From positions 1,773,672 through 1,837,671 of the forward strand of contig NZ_JXCJ01000001.1 in NCBI RefSeq assembly GCF_000832015.1: 64,000 bases of DNA. Direction: 5' to 3'. The DNA is from Gilvimarinus agarilyticus (GTDB taxonomy: Bacteria; Pseudomonadota; Gammaproteobacteria; Pseudomonadales; Cellvibrionaceae). Of this stretch, positions 52,746 through 61,353 are shown piece by piece (position 1 is the stretch's first letter; each line of letters opens with the position of its first letter). Below the pieces are notes generated by a model. The model had not been told where the DNA came from. It saw only the letters and a program-made list of their open reading frames with translations, and did not search any database. The position numbers were made by a program, and so were the translations under genes.

Positions 52746-55700
52746 ATGATAGCCAAAACGTTTTCCCGAGGTGCCCTTGCGGCACTGGTCATAGCCGCCA
52801 GCAGCGGCGCCTACGCTCAGATAAGCAACCTATCTGGCTCGGCAACAGCGAGTGCGACAACCCAGGATTTACCCGCCAGTGCGGCCATTGACGGTGACGG
52901 TAATACCCGTTGGGCCTCTACCGCACAAGTTGACCCCTCGTCACTGACACTGGACTTAGGCGCTAGCTTTGCGCTGTCGGAAGTCATTATTTATTGGGAG
53001 GCGGCCAACGCCAACGAGTACGAAATTCAGGGCTCTAACGACGGCAACAACTGGTCGACACTTGCCACCCGCTCGGGCGGCGCTTTTGGCGACCGTACCG
53101 ATACCGTCCCAGTATCGGGCAACTACCGCTATGTACGCATGCACGGTATTAGCCGCAGCGCCGGTAACAACTGGGGCTACTCTATTTGGGAGATGGAAGT
53201 GTACGGCGCGCCGGCCACTCAGGGCAGCGAGGTGGAGCTGACCAACCTTGGCGGTATCATCAGCTCGCAACACGCCGATTCGCCGGCGGGTGAAGGTCAC
53301 GGTGACGCGGTTGATAACAATGTGAACACTAAGTACCTCACGTTTAACAATGCAGCTTGGCTGCAATACGAGGTGGCCGAGCCCTACGTGGTTACCCGCT
53401 ACTCAATCAGCTCGGCCAACGACAGCCCAGAGCGTGACCCGGCAAGCTGGACGTTGCAGGGCTCAAACGACGGTAACAGCTGGACGGCCGTTGATGCGCG
53501 CATTAATGAAGACTTCCCCAACCGTTACCAGACCCGTGACTTTAGCTTTAGTAACAGCTCGGCCTACCGTTTTTATCGCTTAGATATGAGCAATAACTCG
53601 GGCACGATTTTGCAGTTGTCGGAGTTTGAACTGTTTGGCGTTGCTGCAAGTGGTGGCACCAGTGCGACACCCGTGCGCCTGGAAGCCGAAGATTATGATG
53701 CTTATTTTGATACCTCGGCCGGTAACAACGGCACCGCGTATCGCAGTGATGATGTTGATATCGAAGCCAATGGCGCCGGTTATAACGTCGGCTGGATGGA
53801 GCCGGGGGAATGGCTTGAGTACAACGTCAGTCTGGCCGCTGGCACCTACGATATCAGCACCCGCGTAGCGTCTGATACGGGCGGCGGTGCTTACAGTGTG
53901 TCTGTCGCCGGCGGCTCGGTCAGTGGCAATGTGCCTGCTACCGGCGGTTGGCAAGTGTGGCAGGAGCAGGGCCCCGGCGCTATTTCTGTGGCGCAAGCGG
54001 GCAATTACACCGTGCGCCTGGATGTTAATGCCGCGGGTATGAACCTCGATTGGATTCACCTGGAGCCGAGCGCCACATCTAGCTCCAGCTCCGTCTCGTC
54101 CAGTTCCTCCAGCGCCAGCGGTAACTGCGATAACGGCTGCTTGGAATTGGTTAATGGCCAAACCTTGCGCGCCACTGTCAGTGGCGGCGATACGGTAGAC
54201 GTTCACTACACGATTAACGGCGGCGCGCAAAACAACGTGCGTATGAACGAAGCCAATGGCGAGTGGACCTACGACATTGCCGGGCTCAACAGTGGCGATG
54301 TGGTAAGCGTGAGCTTTACGGTGATTACCAACGGTGCCGGTCAGAGCCTGGCGTGGCGCGACTATACCGTAGGCGGCTCTAATAACTCGTCGTCTAGCTC
54401 GAACAGCTCATCAAGTTCAAGCAGTAGCTCAAGTTCCAACTCTAGCAGCTCGTCCAGTAGCTCAAGCACACCTGCCGGTGGCCCGGTAGTGCCTTTGTAC
54501 AACAGTGGTACTTCACTTGAGCCCGTAATTCAGTTTGATCGCGGCGACGCTTTGGTTACACGCTTTTCCGATCGAGGCCGTGATCGTCACGCCAAAGAGG
54601 ATCAGTTTCAGGCTTACGAGCACTATTTAAGCTTTTACTGGGAGGATCGCACGGCGGCCATCGAGATTGTCGATTACGTGGCCAAGGGCGGCGACACCAT
54701 TCGCATGAACGTGGTGACGCAGTTTCGCTTAAACGATACCGAGGCCGAGAACCGCTGGTTCTATCGCGGTGTCGGCACCGTGGCCGAGTTCTGTGACAAC
54801 GGCACCATGGAAGTTATCGATGATTTTAATTACTACAAAGAGCGTAGCTTTAACTGTCGCGAAGGTCGCGCGATTCAGATTGGCGATAAAATGGAATTTG
54901 AGCTGAGTCAGTTTCTGGATCATAGCGTACCGAATGGCCGCTCGGCCTACTACGGTTCAACCTATCTCTATATTGTGGGCGAGGGCTTAGTACCCTGGGA
55001 GGTTGGCGGAGCGACACCTGCCGGTGGTGTTAAAGATTCGGTTAAGATCCCTGAGAAGGCTTGGCTGGGCGGGCACACCACCGTACACGCCATGAGCTCA
55101 AACGAGCCCGACAATTTGTTTATGCAAATGGCAACCAACTTAGGCTTTGATAACGCGCAACCGTTTGTGGAAGGGCGCCGGGTGCTGCATAGCTCGTTTG
55201 TCGATGGCGTGCACGATGAGCGGCCAATTGAGAACCCAGCGTTTGGCCCCGCTATTGGACGCGCAGGTCCCCTGTTTGTAAAAGACAGCTGCGCTGGATG
55301 TCACGTGCGTAATGGCCGTGCGGCGCCTAACGCCGTGGGTGAGCATCTGGACAAATGGGTATTCAAAGTCGGTGATATCAACGGTAATCCACATCCGCAG
55401 TTAGGGCGTGTGTTACAACCCGAAGCCAACAGTGGTGCCGGCAGTGAAGGAGAGGTGGCTATTTCGTCCTGGACCGAGCAAAACGGTTTGCGCTCGCCAA
55501 ACTTTGCGTTTAGCGGCGTAACGCCCGAGACTTTCTCGGCGCGTATTGCACCGCAGTTGGTGGGTATGGGTTTACTGGAGGCGATTTCTGAGTCGGATGT
55601 ACTGGCTCAAGAAGACCCGAACGACAGTAATGGCGATGGAATCTCCGGGCGTGCTAACCGCGTGGCGGATCCTGTGACCGGAGAAACACGTTTGGGCCGC

Positions 55701-56363
55701 TTTGGCTGGAAAGCCGCTAAGGTCAGCGTAGAAGACCAGGTTGCCGGTGCTTTTAATACGGATATGGGAGTGATGAGCTCGGTGTTTCCCGATCCGGATT
55801 GTGGCAGCGCGCAATCTAACTGTGGGGCGTCTGGCTCTGAGCTTAGCGACACTCACCTCGATAATCTGGTGAAGTATATTTCGCTCTTGGGTGTGCGCGC
55901 GCAGCGTGACTACGATGATCCTGCGGTAGTGAATGGTGCGACCGTATTTGACTCAGTCGGTTGTGCCGACTGTCACACACCGTCGTACCAAACCAGCCAG
56001 TACCATCCACTGGGCGAGCTACGTGATCAGGCGATTCAACCTTACACCGACTTGCTTTTGCACGATATGGGCCCCGGCCTTGCCGATAACCTTGGCGAGG
56101 GCGATGCAACCGGTAGCGAGTGGCGCACCACACCGCTGTGGGGCTTAGGCTTAGCGGCTTGTGTTACCGGTGGTACTACCAATGCGGCGCAAGGACAGCA
56201 AGTGTGTACACCGGTACACAGCTACCTGCACGATGGTCGCGCACGCACTATCGATGAAGCGATTCGCTGGCACGGTGGTGAGGGTGAGGCCTCTAAACAA
56301 AACTACGAAGCGCTGTCTAATGCGCAAAGAGAGGATTTACTCGCGTTCTTACGTTCGCTGTAA
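52746..56363 (+). CDS. carbohydrate-binding di-haem oxidoreductase fusion
   Basis: A 1205-residue exported protein from ATG 52746 (GAGGA upstream; the 21-residue extension is rejected). Order: signal peptide to about 25; two F5/8-type C (CBM32-like) domains (about 28-155 and 165-300); a CBM6 domain (about 310-440, RLEAEDYDAYFDTSAGNNG...WMEPGEWLEYNV); Ser linker; a CBM56-like beta-1,3-glucan-binding domain (about 455-545, VDVHYTINGGAQNNVRM); a second Ser linker; then a di-haem oxidoreductase domain (about 580-1205). The haem motifs are CAGCH at 849-853 and CADCH at 1073-1077. The redox domain belongs to the DHOR/peroxidase-like family. Four binding modules fused to a cytochrome suggest electron transfer or oxidation at a polysaccharide surface. 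The reaction is unknown. Confidence 0.9.
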   Translation: MIAKTFSRGALAALVIAASSGAYAQISNLSGSATASATTQDLPASAAIDGDGNTRWASTAQVDPSSLTLDLGASFALSEVIIYWEAANANEYEIQGSNDGNNWSTLATRSGGAFGDRTDTVPVSGNYRYVRMHGISRSAGNNWGYSIWEMEVYGAPATQGSEVELTNLGGIISSQHADSPAGEGHGDAVDNNVNTKYLTFNNAAWLQYEVAEPYVVTRYSISSANDSPERDPASWTLQGSNDGNSWTAVDARINEDFPNRYQTRDFSFSNSSAYRFYRLDMSNNSGTILQLSEFELFGVAASGGTSATPVRLEAEDYDAYFDTSAGNNGTAYRSDDVDIEANGAGYNVGWMEPGEWLEYNVSLAAGTYDISTRVASDTGGGAYSVSVAGGSVSGNVPATGGWQVWQEQGPGAISVAQAGNYTVRLDVNAAGMNLDWIHLEPSATSSSSSVSSSSSSASGNCDNGCLELVNGQTLRATVSGGDTVDVHYTINGGAQNNVRMNEANGEWTYDIAGLNSGDVVSVSFTVITNGAGQSLAWRDYTVGGSNNSSSSSNSSSSSSSSSSSNSSSSSSSSSTPAGGPVVPLYNSGTSLEPVIQFDRGDALVTRFSDRGRDRHAKEDQFQAYEHYLSFYWEDRTAAIEIVDYVAKGGDTIRMNVVTQFRLNDTEAENRWFYRGVGTVAEFCDNGTMEVIDDFNYYKERSFNCREGRAIQIGDKMEFELSQFLDHSVPNGRSAYYGSTYLYIVGEGLVPWEVGGATPAGGVKDSVKIPEKAWLGGHTTVHAMSSNEPDNLFMQMATNLGFDNAQPFVEGRRVLHSSFVDGVHDERPIENPAFGPAIGRAGPLFVKDSCAGCHVRNGRAAPNAVGEHLDKWVFKVGDINGNPHPQLGRVLQPEANSGAGSEGEVAISSWTEQNGLRSPNFAFSGVTPETFSARIAPQLVGMGLLEAISESDVLAQEDPNDSNGDGISGRANRVADPVTGETRLGRFGWKAAKVSVEDQVAGAFNTDMGVMSSVFPDPDCGSAQSNCGASGSELSDTHLDNLVKYISLLGVRAQRDYDDPAVVNGATVFDSVGCADCHTPSYQTSQYHPLGELRDQAIQPYTDLLLHDMGPGLADNLGEGDATGSEWRTTPLWGLGLAACVTGGTTNAAQGQQVCTPVHSYLHDGRARTIDEAIRWHGGEGEASKQNYEALSNAQREDLLAFLRSL

Positions 56364-56395
56364 TTGGCAGTATGGGTAAAGGAGTACCCCAATCG

Positions 56396-56433
56396 TAAAA
56401 ACGCCCGGTCAACGAATTGACCGGGCGTTTTTT
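56396..56433. terminator. bidirectional terminator
   Basis: AAAAACGCCCGGTCAA-CGAA-TTGACCGGGCGTTTTTTT lies between the convergent genes at 52746-56363 and 56493-59636. Confidence 0.95.
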
Positions 56434-56492
56434 TATGGCCGTTGGCGCCGCCTAAGCGGCTACCGAGGCCTGGGTGTTACGGGGTGTTGCGT

Positions 56493-59400
56493 TTAGAAGT
56501 CGTAACGGAAACCTACCCGCAGCTCCCACAGCGAGGCGCTACCCACACGGGTTGGTCCGGCCGGGTCGCGAAACTCTTCAAATACGTAACGACCCTGGTC
56601 GTCCATCGAGGCGTTAACGGCGGCTTGCGAACGAGGGAAGCTGGTCTCGTATTGCACACCCCAATCGTCATTAATCAGGTTACCCAGGTTCTCGATAACC
56701 ATATAAATAGACGAGCGGTGCTCCTCCATAATACCTGGCAGCTCTTGTTCGACTTTTAAATCAAACTTAACCCACCAATCGCTGTTCAGCTCGTTGCGCT
56801 CCATAACCTGACCGCGGGCAAGGCCTTCGCCATCGGCAAATTCAAAAAAGGCGTCGCTGTCAAAGCCTGGATCGAACACCACGTTTGGATCGTCGGTGCC
56901 GGTGGGCACATACAACAGGTGACGGGAAATAAACCCGGTGGAATCACCAAACATGTAACCGCTGCCAAAGGTGTAGCTGTAAGGCCGGCCTTCGTTGGCG
57001 GAGCCAAACAATGTAAAGCGCGTATCGTAATCCCCAAAGAAGGCGTGCTCGTACGCGATCTTGGTGGTAAAGCGGTGCGGAATATTATAGTTAGAGGTAG
57101 CCGGGCCGGGGTTTTCCGGGTCGGCGGTGGCCAGGTTAGTGTAGTTAGAGAAAGCCACCGAGCTGGTCATAGGGTTGACGTCTTCAGCGTCGCTGTAGGC
57201 GTAACCGGCGGCCAACTCTAAACCAAAGTCAAAGTATTTGCTGGCGCCTACCGAGATGGTTAACGCTTCCCCACCGTCCTCAACGTTGGTCAGCATAAAG
57301 TCCTGGCTGCGGCCCTCGACGCTGCCGTAAATCGGGCGGCCGTCAAGCGCGGTACCGGTTTGCACACGAGAGATATCGGAGATTATGGCTGAGTTCTCGT
57401 ACTGGCTGTAAAGAATGTCACCCGACAGTATCAGGTTGCCTGCAAACTCGTAGCTGGTACCAAAGGCGTACTTCCACACCGATGGCAGTTCAAAGTCCGG
57501 GTCCTGCAAGTTAACGCCGCCGTTAGAGCCTTGATTGTTGGCCACCTGATCGTACAGCGCTTGCGGGATGTCGTAGATCGGACGACCTTCACCGGTAAAG
57601 GGCATATCGAGAATTGAGTTGCCCGAATTATCTTGTACCTCAATTTGCGTTACGCCATCGTTAGAGTAGTTATTAGAGATCCATACGTTGGGGTTACCGC
57701 CCGAGTACAAACCTACACCACCGTGAATTTCAAATTGGTCGGCCAAGTCCCAGTTAAAACCTAAGCGCGGTTGTATAAGATCGAGGCCATCCAGATTTTG
57801 ACGGGTATCAATTAGGTAGGTGCCCAGAATGTCGTAATTTTGGGTCGGGGTGTCGTCACTTTCGTAGTAGTCGTAACGCAAGCCGGCTACCACTTTTAGG
57901 TCACCGTCATTGAGGAAGATTTCGTCTTGCAAATACAGTGTATTAATAGCGTATTCAAACTCGGCCGCTGCATCGGCTTTGACATTAGTGCCAGCGGCGT
58001 TTTCGTAGATGATAACGTTCGGGGTGCCGGCCTCGAAATCTTCGATGGACGAGAAACGGTACTCGCCTTCCGATTCCTGAACGAACATGTTGAATACATC
58101 AAAGGTTTCACGCTCATAGCCGAAGGTGAAGGTTTGATGATCTAAGCGGTAGCTACCGGCAAATTTCAAGTTCAACGACTCGTAAGACAGCTTGTTGGCA
58201 TGACGCGAGTCATCGGCGCCCAGGTAAACAGTCGCTTCTGACAAGTTACCGTCGTTGTCATGATCGTTCATGGTGGTGATTTGAACTTCACCAAAGTCGG
58301 TACCGGCAAGCGAGAGCTGACGGTTGTCCAGTTCTTGGTAACCAATTTTTATCTCTGTGGAGAACGCATCGGTCCAATCGGAGAATAACTGACCAACGTA
58401 CGAGGTAAGCTCGGCACCGCGCTCGTAATAGTGGTTAGAGAACTCCAGCTCGTCAGAGTCGCCATCGGACTGCGCAATCGAGTAGCCATCATTGTAATTG
58501 TAGGTAAACGAGGCGCGCTGAGATGTGGTGATGTTCCAGTCCAGTTTAACCAGTAACTTTTCATCTTCTACCGGCAAGCTGGATGGGAAGCTACCCGGAT
58601 CATAGTTATACACATCGTTAGCGATACGCTCGATCTCGGCGATTTGCGCGGCGGACACACCCTCTACCGGGGTGGCAACATTGGCGTCAGCGGTGCCTCG
58701 ATCAAAGGTGTCTACGCCTTCGAGTTTTTCGTAGGCGGCAAAAAAGAACAACTTGTCCTGAATGATTGGCCCGCCCAGGCTAAAGCCATAGCGCTGCTCG
58801 TCAAACGGGGCGATATCGATACTGTCGCCTTCAAGTGAGTCGCCGCCCATGGAGTCGTCGGTGTAGTCGTAAAAAACTGAGCCGTGAAACTCGTTTTCAC
58901 CGGACTTGGTGACAGCATTGATGTTACAGGCACTAAAACCGCCGTATTGCACATCAAATGGTGCCAGCTCTACCGCTACCTGCTCGATGGCATCATACGA
59001 AAAGGGCATACGCTCAGTAGGGTAGCCGTTGCTGTTTAAGCCGAAATTGTCGTTCATGCGAACGCCGTCAACCGTCAAACTGTTAAAGCGTGGGTTGGCG
59101 CCGGCACACTGAATCGAGTCATTAAAGGCTTCGTCGATGTAGATACGCGGATCTAGCCGCACAACGTCTTTTAAGTCGCGGTTGATTGCCGGTGCGGTTT
59201 CTAAATCGTGCAAGCTGAAAGTTGTGTTCGGGCCGACAGCGGCAAAGTTTTGCTCCTGCAGGTTACCAACCACCAGGACTTCCTCGGTGGCCATTTCACC
59301 CACAACCACTTCCAGCTGATAAGAGTCGCCCAACGACAGGTACACATCTTCGACCGTGCTGGTGCCTTCATCGGCGGTCACGGTAATGGTGTAAGGGCCG

Positions 59401-59636
59401 CCCACGCGCAGGCCGCGAGCGTTAAAGCGCCCGGCCTCGGTGGTGGTTAGGTCGCTTTGGCTGTTAGAGGGTGTATGGGTAATGGTAATGGTGGCGTCAT
59501 CCAGTGGCTGGCCGCTGGTATTGGTAACCTGTCCCTGGATCGCAGAGGTGGTTTCCTGTGCGATGGCCGGTAGCGCGGTCCCCATAACCGCCGCTATCGA
59601 AAGAACTAAAGTATTCCGTGTTAATTGCTTTTGCAT
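56493..59636 (-). CDS. Oar-like TonB-dependent receptor
   Basis: A 1047-residue outer-membrane protein read from ATG 59636. The signal peptide ends at AIA. A carboxypeptidase-regulatory-like domain (about 27-112) comes next, with IQGQVTNTSGQPLDDATITIT. The plug (about 120-250) has NRDLKDVVRLDPRIY and AFDVQYGGFSACNINAVTKSG. A long barrel ends LRVGFRYDF. This layout is that of the Oar/OmpA-related TonB-receptor group rather than classical siderophore receptors. Such proteins have been linked to secretion or export as well as import. The gene is divergent from the EEP gene. The ligand is unknown; surrounding genes suggest glycan-related cargo. Confidence 0.9.
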   Translation of the reverse strand: MQKQLTRNTLVLSIAAVMGTALPAIAQETTSAIQGQVTNTSGQPLDDATITITHTPSNSQSDLTTTEAGRFNARGLRVGGPYTITVTADEGTSTVEDVYLSLGDSYQLEVVVGEMATEEVLVVGNLQEQNFAAVGPNTTFSLHDLETAPAINRDLKDVVRLDPRIYIDEAFNDSIQCAGANPRFNSLTVDGVRMNDNFGLNSNGYPTERMPFSYDAIEQVAVELAPFDVQYGGFSACNINAVTKSGENEFHGSVFYDYTDDSMGGDSLEGDSIDIAPFDEQRYGFSLGGPIIQDKLFFFAAYEKLEGVDTFDRGTADANVATPVEGVSAAQIAEIERIANDVYNYDPGSFPSSLPVEDEKLLVKLDWNITTSQRASFTYNYNDGYSIAQSDGDSDELEFSNHYYERGAELTSYVGQLFSDWTDAFSTEIKIGYQELDNRQLSLAGTDFGEVQITTMNDHDNDGNLSEATVYLGADDSRHANKLSYESLNLKFAGSYRLDHQTFTFGYERETFDVFNMFVQESEGEYRFSSIEDFEAGTPNVIIYENAAGTNVKADAAAEFEYAINTLYLQDEIFLNDGDLKVVAGLRYDYYESDDTPTQNYDILGTYLIDTRQNLDGLDLIQPRLGFNWDLADQFEIHGGVGLYSGGNPNVWISNNYSNDGVTQIEVQDNSGNSILDMPFTGEGRPIYDIPQALYDQVANNQGSNGGVNLQDPDFELPSVWKYAFGTSYEFAGNLILSGDILYSQYENSAIISDISRVQTGTALDGRPIYGSVEGRSQDFMLTNVEDGGEALTISVGASKYFDFGLELAAGYAYSDAEDVNPMTSSVAFSNYTNLATADPENPGPATSNYNIPHRFTTKIAYEHAFFGDYDTRFTLFGSANEGRPYSYTFGSGYMFGDSTGFISRHLLYVPTGTDDPNVVFDPGFDSDAFFEFADGEGLARGQVMERNELNSDWWVKFDLKVEQELPGIMEEHRSSIYMVIENLGNLINDDWGVQYETSFPRSQAAVNASMDDQGRYVFEEFRDPAGPTRVGSASLWELRVGFRYDF

Positions 59637-59949
59637 GGCATTTATTCCCGTTAGGTTGTTCCATGGTCGATTGTTCAATGCGTCTCATGCGCCCCATTTT
59701 TTGTGAGTGCATGCTCCCGCCCGCTATGGCGATTTAGCGCCATACGAGAGTTGGTTGTTATCCTGCGGTGGGAGATTATTAGAGTTGTTTTTACATTGGC
59801 CCGAGGACTCTAGCGAAAATATGCGAAACTTCTGTGACCGCGCTGTGACAAAATAAAGACAAAGGGGTGACAGGTCACGGATCGGTCACAAAGTTTGGGT
59901 AGGCTCACGCTTTTTGTGATCGAATGCATCATTAATAAGGTGGCGCTCC
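59637..59949. other. divergent promoter region with GTGAC palindromes
   Basis: Between the Oar-like receptor and the EEP-family gene lie GTGACAGGTCAC (59867-59878) and CTGTGACCGCGCTGTGACA (about 59832-59850), plus CGGTCACAAAG near 59883. The repeated GTGAC half-sites suggest a bound regulator. No gene is present. Confidence 0.45.
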
Positions 59950-61140
59950 GTGCTAAAACATCGGCTAGTAAGAGTATTTTGGGGAATGTTATTGAGTATG
60001 GCGATTACCGGCTGCGCTGAGCGTGAGCACAAAGCGTCCCAATCCGTTAAAATCGCGACCTTTAACGTGAGTATGGAGGCGACTAACTATTTGCCTCGGG
60101 GGACCTCGCCTACACCTGACTCGGCGAGCCTATTGATGCGCGAGTTGGCCTCGGGGGAGAATGCTCAAATCGCGACTGTAGCGGCTATTGTGCAACAGGT
60201 TCGCCCAGACATTTTGTTGCTCAACGAGTTTGATTACACCGCTGATCCAGAGCGTGCGATTGGGTTGTTTCAGGAGAATTATCTGGCGCGCCCGCAGGCG
60301 GATAACGACGCTATTCACTACCCGTACTTTTATACCGCTCCTGTTAATACTGGTGTGTTGTTTCCCTTTGATTTAAACGGTGATGGGGAGGTTACGGCCC
60401 CCGCTGATACCTATGGTTTTGGCCACTACCCGGGGCAGTATGGCATGGTGCTGCTGAGCCGCTACCCCATCGATAAAAGTGCGGTGCGCAGCTTTCAACA
60501 CTTTAAATGGATGGACATGCCCGGTGCATTAATACCGCAAACCGCCGGTGGTGCGGCTTATTACTCTGCTAGCGCCTGGGCTGAGTTTCGGCTGTCGTCA
60601 AAAAGCCACTGGGACATTCCGGTAAACGTAAATGGCAGGACCTTGCACCTGCTGGCGAGTCACCCGACGCCGCCGGTATTTGACGGCCCGGAAGATCGCA
60701 ACGGCAAGCGCAATCACGATGAAGTGCGGCTATGGCTGGATTACATCGGCGGCAGTGCCAGTTATTTGTACGACGATCAGGGAGGCAAAGGCGGGCTGGA
60801 TGCTCAAGCCAGTTTTGTCATTGTCGGTGACTTAAACAGCTCGGCGGTGGAGGGCGATGGCCGTAAAGACGCCATTAGCGCGCTGGTGACACACCCTCGT
60901 ATTTTGGACCCTAACCCGGTGAGCGCGGGTGCGGCTGAGGCGCGTCCGGATAATCGTTACAGCCCTCATCACACCGCAGGCTGGGGCATGCGGGCTGATT
61001 ACGTATTGCCCTCGGCGGAATTGACGGTAACGGACAGTGGTGTGTTCTGGCCCGGGAAAAACGAGGCGCACCGCTCGTGGGTTGAGAGTCGCGCGGTCAG
61101 CTCCGATCATCGGCTGGTGTGGGTGGATGTTGCATGGTAA
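59950..61140 (+). CDS. endonuclease/exonuclease/phosphatase-family lipoprotein
   Basis: A 396-residue protein from GTG 59950 (AAGGTGG upstream). Its N-terminus (WGMLLSMAITGCAE) is a lipobox, so the enzyme is anchored outside the inner membrane. The EEP fold is seen in VKIATFNVSME (metal-binding Asn), DILLLNEFDY (metal-binding Glu), LLASHPTPPVFDGPEDRNG (His), IVGDLNSSA (Asp, Asn) and SSDHRLVWVDV (catalytic Asp-His). It is a phosphodiesterase of unknown substrate; extracellular nuclease or phosphatase activity for phosphate scavenging is a reasonable guess. It is a single gene, divergent from the Oar-like receptor. Confidence 0.88.
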   Translation: MLKHRLVRVFWGMLLSMAITGCAEREHKASQSVKIATFNVSMEATNYLPRGTSPTPDSASLLMRELASGENAQIATVAAIVQQVRPDILLLNEFDYTADPERAIGLFQENYLARPQADNDAIHYPYFYTAPVNTGVLFPFDLNGDGEVTAPADTYGFGHYPGQYGMVLLSRYPIDKSAVRSFQHFKWMDMPGALIPQTAGGAAYYSASAWAEFRLSSKSHWDIPVNVNGRTLHLLASHPTPPVFDGPEDRNGKRNHDEVRLWLDYIGGSASYLYDDQGGKGGLDAQASFVIVGDLNSSAVEGDGRKDAISALVTHPRILDPNPVSAGAAEARPDNRYSPHHTAGWGMRADYVLPSAELTVTDSGVFWPGKNEAHRSWVESRAVSSDHRLVWVDVAW

Positions 61141-61295
61141 TTATTATCCTGATTCGCTAAAAATCATCCAGCTATCACAGCGGTGGAGCTTGGCTGGTAG
61201 GTCGGGTTCTGAGCGGGTGGTGTTTACGGTGTAAAGCTTAATAACCGACACTGTATTCATAGTTGTTTCTCTTATTGTTAAGTATCCGATAATAA

Positions 61296-61326
61296 AAAAC
61301 CCACCCGCCTAAGGCGGGTGGGTTTA
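61296..61326 (-). terminator. terminator of the right-end pectate lyase
   Basis: Minus strand AAACCCACCCGCCT-TAGGCGGGTGGGTTTTTTATT, directly after the lyase gene. Confidence 0.9.
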
Positions 61327-61353
61327 AGGTGGTTACCTGTCAGTGAGAAATCA

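Noticed and set aside
54060-54480. repetitive AGC/TCN serine stretches considered as tandem DNA repeats
   Set aside because: They are in-frame polyserine linkers of the fusion protein, a known feature of this bacterial group, and the codons vary rather than forming a DNA repeat.
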